Below are positions 1-5,784 of a DNA stretch of 9,022 nt, in pieces. The notes under the pieces are model-generated. The model made no database searches and was not told the DNA's origin. It worked only from the letters and a program-made list of their open reading frames with translations. The position numbers and the translations under genes were made by a program. Origin of the DNA: JBOGED01 sp050743625 (GTDB lineage Bacteria; Actinomycetota; Nitriliruptoria; Euzebyales; Egibacteraceae); assembly GCA_050743625.1 (NCBI GenBank), contig JBOGED010000183.1, positions 1-9,022 of the forward strand. Reading direction: 5' to 3'. Every line of letters begins with the position of its first letter. Within the stretch, counting starts at the first letter, position 1.

Positions 1-117
1 CGCTAGCCGGGCGTTCCGCACATGGTGGCTGTAGGTGTTTCCGCCTTCCCAGACACGAAAGGCGGCGTGGAGCTATCGATTATCGCCCGAGCGAGAGCCC
101 GTTGACTCCTGTCTCCC

Positions 118-495
118 GTTTTCCCGCGTGGACGCGGGAAAACCAACTCCTTCGGCAGGCGCCTGACGTTGAGCGCCAGGTTTCCCGCGCTGCGCGGGAA
201 ACCGTGTTCGGTGGCGGGCGCTCGCGGAGCGCGCCTGGAGTCTTGCGCGTACGCGCAAAAGCGGGGGCCGAAGGACGTTGTGGCTCCCTCGGCAGGCCGT
301 TGGCCTGTCCTTTTCTGGGCGCCGACGAGATTGTTGCCACCCCGCCCGTGCCGGCTTTTCCTGCACTGTGCAGAGTTAGTCCGGTATACCGAGCAACTGG
401 CGCACAGTACCTCGAAGTGCTCCACCCGACTGGGCTATTTCGCCCAAAAGGGGGCCGCACACCGTGGCCACGTCGGCGATTCCTCCAGGCGCCTC
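118..495. repeat. Dense array of hairpins, no gene
   Basis: This stretch is packed with inverted repeats. Perfect ones are GTTTTCCCGCG/CGCGGGAAAAC (118-143, loop 4), GTTTCCCGCG/CGCGGGAAAC (180-202, loop 3), the 16-bp palindrome TTGCGCGTACGCGCAA (243-258), CAGGCC/GGCCTG (293-307), CTGCAC/GTGCAG (361-373) and TGGGC/GCCCA (431-446). Smaller ones lie between: CAGGCGCCTG (156-165), GCGCTC/GAGCGC (218-232), GGGGGCC/GGCTCCC with one G-U (263-288), CGGTATACCG (382-391), GTGGCCAC (464-471) and AGGCGCCT (487-494). The first three main hairpins are centred 60.5 and 59.5 bp apart. Open frames run through on both strands, but their products are Arg/Pro/Gly-rich with no recognisable domain, so I call no gene. 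Positions 1-117 show nothing I can name. Function is unknown; a structured RNA, replication/transfer origin or mobile-element remnant are all possible. Confidence 0.7.
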
Positions 496-543
496 GGGAG
501 CATCCGAGCATCTGAGCGGTGGAGCTAAGAGAGCTTCAAGCTC

Positions 544-795
544 GTGAACGGAGCTTATGCCAACGAGCTATCCCCTCGTATCACCCCGGCTGACCTCGCT
601 GCGGCTGATCCTCGTATTACGAAGCAGGTGGAGTGGCACTTTCGACAGCAGAACATCAGCGGAGGAAAGTTCAGCCATTATAAGCCCGCCGCATACTTTT
701 TGCGTGAGCAAATCGCGTTGCTTCCGCATCTCGCCGGCCCTACCCTTGACCACATTGAGGAGCTATTCAAGCGTATCAACGCACTCCTTCCGTAA
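544..795 (+). CDS. Small hypothetical protein (83 aa)
   Basis: I do not recognise this protein. The frame opens after an in-frame TAA at 526-528, and GTG at 544 is the only usual start near the beginning, with only a weak purine-rich stretch upstream. The product is balanced in composition. It has a charged N-terminal half (ITKQVEWHFRQQNISGG around residues 26-42) and a helix-rich C-terminal half (AAYFLREQIALLPHL, DHIEELFKRINALLP). That looks more like real coding than the arginine-rich frames just upstream. It has no signal peptide or membrane segment. It may be a small element-borne gene or the surviving tail of a longer gene. It is convergent with the minus-strand pair at 810-1215. Confidence 0.45.
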   Translation: MNGAYANELSPRITPADLAAADPRITKQVEWHFRQQNISGGKFSHYKPAAYFLREQIALLPHLAGPTLDHIEELFKRINALLP

Positions 796-809
796 AAGAG
801 GCAAGCGCT

Positions 810-1006
810 TCATATTCTGCTCATACAACTCCCATGCATATCACAGCGATTCCGCTTCCTCCTCCCCCTCCCCTCCTCCAACACCATCACCACATCCCGC
901 AGCAGCATGACAGCGAACTCTCGGTTGGCTGCTCACAAAGGGTCAGGGCCTTGGTGACGAGTGTGAGAGCTTCGTCTGCGGGGTCTGTTGCCGCAGGATG
1001 AGCCAT
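810..1006 (-). pseudogene. Small coding sequence, apparently frameshifted
   Basis: Its ATG (1004-1006 on the minus strand) overlaps the TAA of the upstream 69-aa gene as TAATG, the usual sign of translational coupling. The first frame reads MAHPAATDPADEALTLVTKALTLCEQ and then loses protein-like character, stopping at 887. From about 930 another frame continues in a protein-like way (ANREFAVMLLRDVVMVLEE) and ends at a TGA at 810. Joined by a single shift, the two halves make a helical product of about 65 aa. The tail (GRGRRKRNR) comes from a 25-nt pure-pyrimidine run on the plus strand at 855-879. I do not recognise a family. The simplest reading is a decayed gene; sequencing error or programmed shifting cannot be excluded. 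Confidence 0.4.
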
Positions 1007-1215
1007 TACTTCACCAACTCCCGCCGGATCGCCTCAAGCAGTTCCTTACGGTTGCTGGTATAGGCCACCTCCAGTCTGACTTGCATGGCCCAGCTGTGAA
1101 TCTGTTCCTCACTGAGAAGGTCAAGTGCCGCCAGGATACGGGCGACTTCGTTACGGCGACGTTGCTCACTCCATTGCTGGAGTTCGGTGAGGTCAGGCAA
1201 AGGTACGTTGGACAA
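1006..1215 (-). CDS. Small hypothetical helical protein (69 aa)
   Basis: No family is recognised. The product is rich in charged and leucine residues, with likely amphipathic helices (LPDLTELQQWSEQRRRNEVA, RILAALDLLSEEQIHSWAM, KELLEAIRRELVK) and no signal peptide or membrane segment. The best start in this frame is TTG at 1215. A GGAGG motif lies upstream, but its spacing of about 13 nt is long. A GTG pair sits closer to the motif but in another frame whose product is not protein-like, so the gene may instead be truncated at its 5' end. The stop overlaps the ATG of the next minus-strand gene, suggesting a two-gene operon. It could be an element-borne accessory or regulatory protein. Confidence 0.5.
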   Translation of the reverse strand: MSNVPLPDLTELQQWSEQRRRNEVARILAALDLLSEEQIHSWAMQVRLEVAYTSNRKELLEAIRRELVK

Positions 1216-1315
1216 AGATTCACCACCGCCTCCTACGGCACATGTCCCACTGACGTTGCTTCCATGTATTCAAGTTGTTGAGGAGCGTGCGACATGTTGT
1301 GTAGAGAAAGGAAAG

Positions 1316-1393
1316 GACGGCCGGGAGTCTGAGGACGCTCTGGCTTGGGGGCATAGCCAAAGCATCCCTGGGAAGGAAGGACTCCCGACCGTC
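1316..1393. repeat. Nested inverted repeat, possible structured RNA or small insertion
   Basis: GACGGCCGGGAGTC (1316-1329) pairs with GACTCCCGACCGTC (1380-1393) with one mismatch in 14. Inside it, GCTCTGGCT (1337-1345) pairs with AGCCAAAGC (1355-1363) with one mismatch in nine. This gives a coaxial long-stem structure of 78 nt. It lies in the gene-poor stretch between the minus-strand small genes and the XRE-type regulator. It could be the 5' leader of the minus-strand cluster, a small RNA, or a tiny insertion with terminal inverted repeats. I see no transposase or flanking duplication. Confidence 0.5.
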
Positions 1394-1494
1394 GGCCTGG
1401 ACACTTTTAGGTGCTTTGGTTGACAGAGCTAACATGCCTGCTCCCGCTGTGTTCGGCTTGTTGCCTTGATCACCCATCATCTCCCCGTTGACAT

Positions 1495-1533
1495 ACCCGC
1501 CGATCCAGGATCACTAGATCGACGGGTTTTATT
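1495..1533 (+). terminator. Rho-independent terminator-like hairpin
   Basis: ACCCGCCGATC (1495-1505) pairs with GATCGACGGGT (1517-1527) with one mismatch in eleven, over an 11-nt loop, and TTTTATT follows directly on the plus strand. This has the form of an intrinsic terminator. No clear plus-strand gene ends just before it, so it may terminate an unannotated small transcript from the 1300-1490 region or read-through from farther upstream. Confidence 0.5.
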
Positions 1534-1535
1534 CC

Positions 1536-1567
1536 CTTCCCATGCACACGGGTGCGTGCATGGGAAG
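1536..1567. repeat. Perfect 12-bp hairpin
   Basis: CTTCCCATGCAC (1536-1547) and GTGCATGGGAAG (1556-1567) are exact inverted repeats around an 8-nt loop. It starts a few bases after the terminator-like hairpin and has no T-run after it on either strand, so it is not an obvious second terminator. It may be an operator-like site or part of a structured RNA. The stem sequence differs from the other hairpins in the window. Confidence 0.55.
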
Positions 1568-1685
1568 AAAGACTGGCAGGATATACAAACAGAAGCGAGG
1601 GGGTGCTGGGGATCAACACAAGCAGGAGGGATACCTAAACCCCTGACCAATACAATTCATGACGTTTGGTTGGATGTACCCTAAT

Positions 1686-1779
1686 CCCCTTGGCCCAAGG
1701 GGTGAAGGGGGTCTCTGCCTGGGGGTTTCACGCCCCCTCCCAAGGGGGTTCGACGACCCCTTGCGCACCCCCTGGCCAG
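1686..1779 (+). promoter_or_regulatory. G/C-run leader with mutually exclusive hairpins
   Basis: Upstream of the XRE-type regulator lies a cluster of C- and G-runs that can fold several ways. CCCCTTG/CAAGGGG (1686-1702) is one hairpin. CCCCCT/AGGGGG (1733-1748) is a second. AAGGGG/CCCCTT (1742-1762) is a third that uses the same AAGGGG strand as the second, so those two exclude each other. CTGGCCAG (1772-1779) is a small palindrome. Competing folds in a leader can act as an attenuator, but I see no leader peptide or T-run, so a regulatory role is only inferred. Confidence 0.35.
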
Positions 1780-1837
1780 TGCCTGTATGGTCTGACCCCG
1801 GCGGAAGACCGAGGTGGTTCGTACGATGTGATGAGAA

Positions 1838-1851
1838 TGTCTGAGACAGAC
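1838..1851. promoter_or_regulatory. Candidate operator palindrome before the XRE-type gene
   Basis: GTCTG-AGA-CAGAC (1839-1851) is a perfect inverted repeat overlapping TGTCT-G-AGACA (1838-1848). It lies about 20 bp before the regulator's start codon, a position where an XRE-family protein could bind to control its own gene. There is no direct evidence of binding. Confidence 0.3.
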
Positions 1852-1871
1852 CGATACGGGGGAACGTAAGG

Positions 1872-3359
1872 ATGCCACTGAAGCCACGAGACCAGTGGGT
1901 ACCGAACCCAAAGCTCCAGGCTGCTCGGGAACGGGTTTACGGCCGCAAAAGCCGTACCCCCTTTGCCAATGCGGTCAAGCGGCGCTGTGAGGAGCGGCTC
2001 GGCGGGTACTGCGGCGTGGATCACCGCAAGATACGGCGATGGGAAGAGGGGGCGTGCGCCCCCGATCCCAACCACCAGGAGGTGATCTGCGACCTCTTTG
2101 ACGTGCCGTGGGAGGAGCGGGAGGAGTTGGGGTTCGGCGTGCCAGCGAGCCACGATCCGTCCGGCAACGGCCATGCTTTAGAGGTGGATACCGCCACGGC
2201 GGTGAGCGCTGAGCCGGCACTGGACGAACCCGCTTCTACACCTGGGACAGGAATCATCCTAGTCAACGGGCAGCATGCGGTGTGCGATGAGCGGGTTGGG
2301 ACGGCAGGCTTGGCTGGTAACGGACGGCCGCAGCAGGAGGGCAGCGCAGCGAAGCGGCGTGACTTCATGCGGCTGGTCAAGGTGTTCGCCTGCACACCCG
2401 TACCACTCGACGCCCTAGAGCGGTTCGCGGCCTACTGTGAACGGCCACGGGCAATCGATGAGGCACTGGTTCGCGATGTCGAGCGATTGACAGGATCAGT
2501 CGGGGCCGCTTATGACACTACCGCACCTCGACGCCTGCTGGTGCCAACGCGGCTGCTCTTGAAGCGAACGACGCGGTTGCTTGCGGGATCTATGCATCCA
2601 GTCCAACGACTGCGGTTGCTGTGTTGTGCCAGCGAAGCAGCACTGGTTGTCGGTTACCTGCGGTTCAGCTTGGGTGAGCGGATAGATGCTCGGGCCTACT
2701 TTCTGCTCACTGAGGACTTAGCAGTGGAAGCGTCAGATGGGGTCGTCCAGGCCAGGGCGCTCGGCGCGTTGAGCACCCTGCACTCAACAACGTACCAGGG
2801 TGGTATTACTGCCAAGGCGCTCCAACTGGCTGAACAGGCTAATGCGATCTTGCCCCAGCATGCGCCAGTCGGCGTTTCCGCATGGTTGGCCATCCGAGAA
2901 GCTGTTGAGCGTGCGGCCTCGCGGGATGCGGATGGGTATGGAAGACTGACGGAACAAGCTGAGATAGCTCAATCCCATAGGCAAGACGAGCTGGGCATGT
3001 TTAATTGGTGGAATGAGGGATTCCTGAACGGTCATAATGGGACGTGTCTGTGGCTTCTCAACCAGCCAGCTGCCGCGGAGCCAGTTTTACTGGATGGGCT
3101 TAAGCATTCCTCTGTCGCCCGGCCACGGGCTCGGATAGCGAGCGACTTGGCTGGAGTATACGCGGCACAAGACGCTCCAGAGGCAGCATGCAGTATGGGC
3201 ATGGAGGCAATCGGCTGTGTTCTTGAGGTTCGGTACGTTCTTGGTTTGCAGAGGCTCCTAGTGGTACGGGAAGGATTCCCGGATGACTGGGCGGACTTCT
3301 CATTCGTGCAAGAGTTTGATGAGGCGTTGCGGGCGGCAGTAAGGAGGATTGGGGGGTAG
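1872..3359 (+). CDS. XRE-type helix-turn-helix regulator with large C-terminal helical domain
   Basis: This 495-aa protein has the layout of the large XRE-type regulators common in actinobacteria. Residues about 12-85 form a DNA-binding region: PNPKLQAARERV, then GVDHRKIRRWEEG (the recognition-helix part resembling the usual V-x-x-x-T-V-x-R-W-E-x-G), then a short helix ending near LGFG. A low-complexity linker rich in Ala, Gly and Thr runs to about residue 155. From DFMRLVKVFA onward the protein is all-helical, with repeated Ala/Leu helices that resemble the TPR-like sensor regions of this group. The usual GLSQxELA turn is replaced by a longer charged stretch (RKSRTPFANAVKRRCEERLG), so the family match is by layout. 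The ATG start is preceded by a GGGGGA motif about 9 nt upstream. It may control the adjacent element genes; its ligand and targets are unknown. Confidence 0.75.
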   Translation: MPLKPRDQWVPNPKLQAARERVYGRKSRTPFANAVKRRCEERLGGYCGVDHRKIRRWEEGACAPDPNHQEVICDLFDVPWEEREELGFGVPASHDPSGNGHALEVDTATAVSAEPALDEPASTPGTGIILVNGQHAVCDERVGTAGLAGNGRPQQEGSAAKRRDFMRLVKVFACTPVPLDALERFAAYCERPRAIDEALVRDVERLTGSVGAAYDTTAPRRLLVPTRLLLKRTTRLLAGSMHPVQRLRLLCCASEAALVVGYLRFSLGERIDARAYFLLTEDLAVEASDGVVQARALGALSTLHSTTYQGGITAKALQLAEQANAILPQHAPVGVSAWLAIREAVERAASRDADGYGRLTEQAEIAQSHRQDELGMFNWWNEGFLNGHNGTCLWLLNQPAAAEPVLLDGLKHSSVARPRARIASDLAGVYAAQDAPEAACSMGMEAIGCVLEVRYVLGLQRLLVVREGFPDDWADFSFVQEFDEALRAAVRRIGG

Positions 3360-3677
3360 GATGAGATCTTCCATTCCCAAGTATCGGTGATGAATCGATG
3401 GCGCGCGTTCGTACTCGTGCACGGCGGCTACCAGCGAGCGGCGCCAGTTGCGACGCTCTAAAGGAGCACGAATATGGCGACACCGCAGGACCCGACCAAC
3501 CTGATAGAGACGAGCGCCCGCAAACGAGCCGTCATCTATCTGCGCGTCTCGACCGCCCGGCAGGCCGAAACCGACGTCGATCCCGAGGGATACTCCATAC
3601 CCTCACAACGAACAGCCTGCGAGCGCCGCGCCGAAAGCCTGGACGCAGACATCGTTGACGAGTACGTCGACCGGGGA

Positions 3678-4029
3678 GAATCCAGGACTCCTGACCCGGA
3701 AGGATGGAATGTCCTGGCAGGCAAGGTGAAGCCCGCCCTTCTGACCGTTTTATACGTTATTTCCTGCGGAGCCCCACGCGGTTCGCCGAACCGCGCCTCA
3801 CGCGGGCGTTGGGATCTGGGCGTGGCCACAACTTTCCTCCGCATTCGGAGGAAAACCGTGGTCGAACGGATCGGCCACGTTGCCGACCCGCAACTTTCCT
3901 CCGCCTAAGGAGGAAAGTTGCGGACCGCGTCAATTCGCGGCAACCCACACGCCAGCCCCAGCAGCACTGCAACCGCAGCCTGGGGAGACACCGCATCAAA
4001 TATCGCATCATGTCAGGAGGTCTGGATTC
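3678..4029. mobile_element. Miniature insertion with terminal inverted repeats inside the recombinase
   Basis: GAATCCAGGACTCCTGAC (3678-3695) and GTCAGGAGGTCTGGATTC (4012-4029) are inverted repeats matching at 16 of 18 positions. They sit exactly where the recombinase reading is broken between GES and AKTADRP. Removing 347 nt (for example 3683-4029) restores GAA-TCA-GCC in frame. The outermost bases may belong to the host gene, so the true element may be slightly shorter. A short TC direct repeat (3681-3682 and 4028-4029) is the only duplication seen, and it does not lie flush with the inverted repeats. There is no transposase frame inside, so any movement would depend on an enzyme encoded elsewhere. 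The interior is hairpin-rich. A structured intron is a less likely alternative. Confidence 0.7.
3777..3940. repeat. Hairpin series inside the insertion
   Basis: Four perfect hairpins stand in a row. CGCGGTTC/GAACCGCG (3777-3795, loop GCC) is followed by TTTCCTCCG/CGGAGGAAA (3833-3854, loop CATT). Next is a 15-bp stem, CCGCAACTTTCCTCC/GGAGGAAAGTTGCGG (3888-3923, loop GCCTAA), then CCGCG/CGCGG (3925-3940, loop TCAATT). The first three are centred 57.5 and 62 bp apart. A weaker pair, CCCCAG/CTGGGG (3956-3985), follows. The second and third share CTTTCCTCCGC in the left arm. The second also shares its 3' flank with the 180-202 hairpin of the left array. Perfect stems with differing sequences suggest that pairing itself is maintained. 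Confidence 0.7.
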
Positions 4030-5451
4030 AGCCAAGACCGCTGACCGACCCGCACTCCAAGCCATGCTCCGCCGGGTATACGAACAACGGGACGTCGACT
4101 ACGTCATCGTCTACTCAGTGGATCGCTTCGCCCGCAACCGCCGCGACGATGCCAACATCCTCTTCGAGCTACGCGCCGCAGGCGCTCAACTGATCTCAGT
4201 CAAAGAAAACATCGACAGCACTCCGGCCGGACAGCTCCTACACGCCATCATGGCCGGTATCTCGGAGTGGTACCGCAACAACCTGGCCAGCGAAGTAGCC
4301 CGCGGCATGGCCCAGAAAGCTCAGAACGGCGGCACCAACGGCTGGGCACCCGTGGGCTACTTGAACAACGGAGAAGAGATCGAGGGCCGCAAGATCCGCA
4401 CGGTCACCATTGATCCTGTCCGCGGCCCCCTCGTTCGCTACGCCTTCGAGGCCTACGCCACCGGGAAGTACAGCCTGCGTCAACTGCTGGAAGAGCTGAC
4501 AGACCTGGGTCTGACGAACCGCCCGATGCCGAGCAAGCCGGAACGACCACTACAGCTGTCCAAGCTCAACTGGCTGCTCCGCAACCCCTACTACATGGGC
4601 ATCGTGACCTACAAGGGTGCGCAGTACCAGGGTCGGCATGAACCGTTGGTGACACCGCAACTGTTCGAGCAAGTCCAGGCCATGCTCGACGCTCGCGGGC
4701 GGGCTGGCGAGAAACGACGCATCCATCACCACTACCTCAAAGGCACCGTCTACTGCGGCTACTGCGCCAGCCGGCTCTGTTTCAACCTGGCCAAAGGCCG
4801 CCACGGCGGTCTCTATCCCTACTTCTTCTGCTTGGGCCGTCACCGCGGCAACGGTTGCGACCTGCCCTAGCTGCCGATCACCCAGGCCGCAGAGCGGGTC
4901 GCCGGAGCCTACAGCCAAGTCAGACTAACGCCTCTCGAGGTCAAACAGCTGCGGGAGCGACTGCTCCAGCAGCTGCAACGCGAACAGGAGGAGGGTGCCG
5001 AGCAGGTCCAACGCCAGCAAGCTCGAATCTCACCAAGCTGGAGCGGGAACGGCGCAGAGTCGCCGACCTGGCGCTCAGCGGGGCTGTCCCTGAGGACATC
5101 GCGGCTGAACGACAGGAGCGCATCCGCAAGCAACTCGCCAATGCCCACGAAGTACTGGCGACCTACGAGGTCGACCAGGCCGATTTCAAGACCACGCTGG
5201 AGAAGGCGCTCGACTTGGTGGAGAACTGCCAGGCCGCCTACCAGGCCGCCACTGACGACCTCCGTCGCGATTGGAACCAGTTCGCCTTCGTCAGGGTAAG
5301 CATCGTGATCGACGGCCCACCCCACGTCGAACTGACCCCGACCGTCGAGACGCTCGTCCGCGAGGGACGCAGAACATACCGGCGAGACGCAGCGACCCCT
5401 GACCATCCCCAGGAGGACGATCAGGGGTCACCGGAACTGGTTCTGGCTGGC

Positions 5452-5473
5452 GGGGGTTCGTACTACGACCCCC
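5452..5473 (-). other. Hairpin abutting the tRNA-Val 3' end; possible attachment-site arm
   Basis: GGGGGT (5452-5457) pairs with ACCCCC (5468-5473), with further CGTA/TACG pairing inside. The hairpin ends directly at the encoded CCA of tRNA-Val. On the tRNA strand it could act as a weak terminator, although no T-run follows. GGGGGTTCG (5452-5460) is also an exact inverted repeat of CGAACCCCC (5493-5501) in the tRNA T-arm. Together they frame a ~50-bp imperfect dyad centred on the CCA end, the size expected of a serine-integrase attachment site. The attachment role is inferred. Confidence 0.4.
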
Positions 5474-5550
5474 TGGTGGGCGCTGAGGGACTCGAACCCC
5501 CGGCCTCTGCGTTGTAAGCGCAGCGCTCTCGCCAGCTGAGCTAAGCGCCC
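5474..5550 (-). tRNA. tRNA-Val (anticodon UAC)
   Basis: The minus strand gives a complete cloverleaf. The acceptor stem is GGGCGCT/AGCGCCC, the D-stem GCTC/GAGC, and the anticodon stem CTGCG/CGCAG has loop CTTACAA, giving anticodon TAC (valine). The variable loop has 5 nt, and the T-stem GGGGG/CCCTC (one G-U) carries the TTCGAGT loop. A discriminator A and an encoded CCA (5474-5476) follow. The tRNA body is 74 nt without CCA. Its 3' half is overlapped in antisense by the end of the serine recombinase frame, which marks it as the likely integration target. The tRNA is intact, as expected when an element restores the 3' end. Confidence 0.95.
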
Positions 5551-5707
5551 GTGGAGCCGTAGGGTACCCAGACTTCCCGCAGCTGGCTTCGAGTCACGCG
5601 ACCCTGTTGCCTCGGGGGTCTTCGTCAGGGCGTGGGAGGAAACTGCCTGCTAAGCGATCGGGAACGGCGGGTGAAGCGCCTTATGCGTCTTTTTACATTC
5701 TCACTTT

Positions 5708-5721
5708 TGCACAGCTGTGCA
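5708..5721. promoter_or_regulatory. 14-bp perfect palindrome upstream of the sortase pair
   Basis: TGCACAGCTGTGCA is self-complementary and lies about 64 bp before the start of the lipoprotein-like gene, in the only sizeable gap between it and the tRNA. It could be an operator for a dimeric regulator of this two-gene operon. I could not pick a convincing -10/-35 pair in the same gap. Confidence 0.35.
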
Positions 5722-5784
5722 GCATCATGACAATCTACACGGCTATCGTGTGAGACTGACGCCATGGGCCAAGGAGGCAGGGGG

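Larger units (their letters stand above)
3474..5517 (+). pseudogene. Large serine recombinase (integrase), inactivated
   Basis: Large serine recombinases integrate and excise phages and mobile islands through a serine nucleophile. The ATG follows AAGGAG with good spacing. The resolvase domain begins at residues 19-29 (AVIYLRVSTAR, catalytic serine at residue 26) and continues after an insertion with AKTADRPALQAMLRRV and YSVDRFARNRRDDA. Next come a recombinase domain (EWYRNNLASEVARGMAQKA, GWAPVGY), a zinc-ribbon (CGYC...C...C near 4750-4860) and a coiled-coil tail. Three lesions break it. A ~347-nt insertion lies between GES and AKTADRP. A TAG at 4868-4870 stands where the sequence continues naturally as CDLP-x-LPITQAAERV. 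A one-base loss near 5028-5035 moves the frame at QARIS/KLERERRR. The last residues, VGAEGLEPPASAL, are the antisense of the neighbouring tRNA-Val, so the gene ends in the attachment site. No working enzyme is expected. Confidence 0.9.

Noticed and set aside
118..495. CRISPR array, because of evenly spaced hairpin units of about 60 bp
   Set aside because: The units are not identical repeats, arm sequences differ from one unit to the next, and no cas gene is present.
118..495. Linear-replicon telomere of the Streptomyces type, because of packed palindromes
   Set aside because: Some loops resemble those of telomeric palindromes, but the region lies inside a sequence continuing into chromosomal genes, and no telomere-capping or terminal-protein gene is visible.
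3..528. Several open frames of 97-143 aa on both strands
   Set aside because: They overlap each other in GC-rich hairpin DNA, give Arg/Pro/Gly-rich products without domains, and have no good ribosome sites.
855..879. 25-nt pure pyrimidine run as a functional element
   Set aside because: On the other strand it can be read as part of the frameshifted small gene, and nothing else ties it to a function.
1220..1480. 86-aa minus-strand frame upstream of the small minus-strand genes
   Set aside because: It runs through the nested inverted repeat at 1316-1393 and its product is not protein-like.
3678..4029. Self-splicing intron in the recombinase
   Set aside because: The 18-bp terminal repeats fit an insertion element better, no intron core motifs were seen, and the gene has two further lesions that splicing would not repair.
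4909..5406. 165-aa minus-strand frame opposite the recombinase tail
   Set aside because: The plus strand encodes the expected coiled-coil tail of the recombinase, and the minus-strand product shows no family features.
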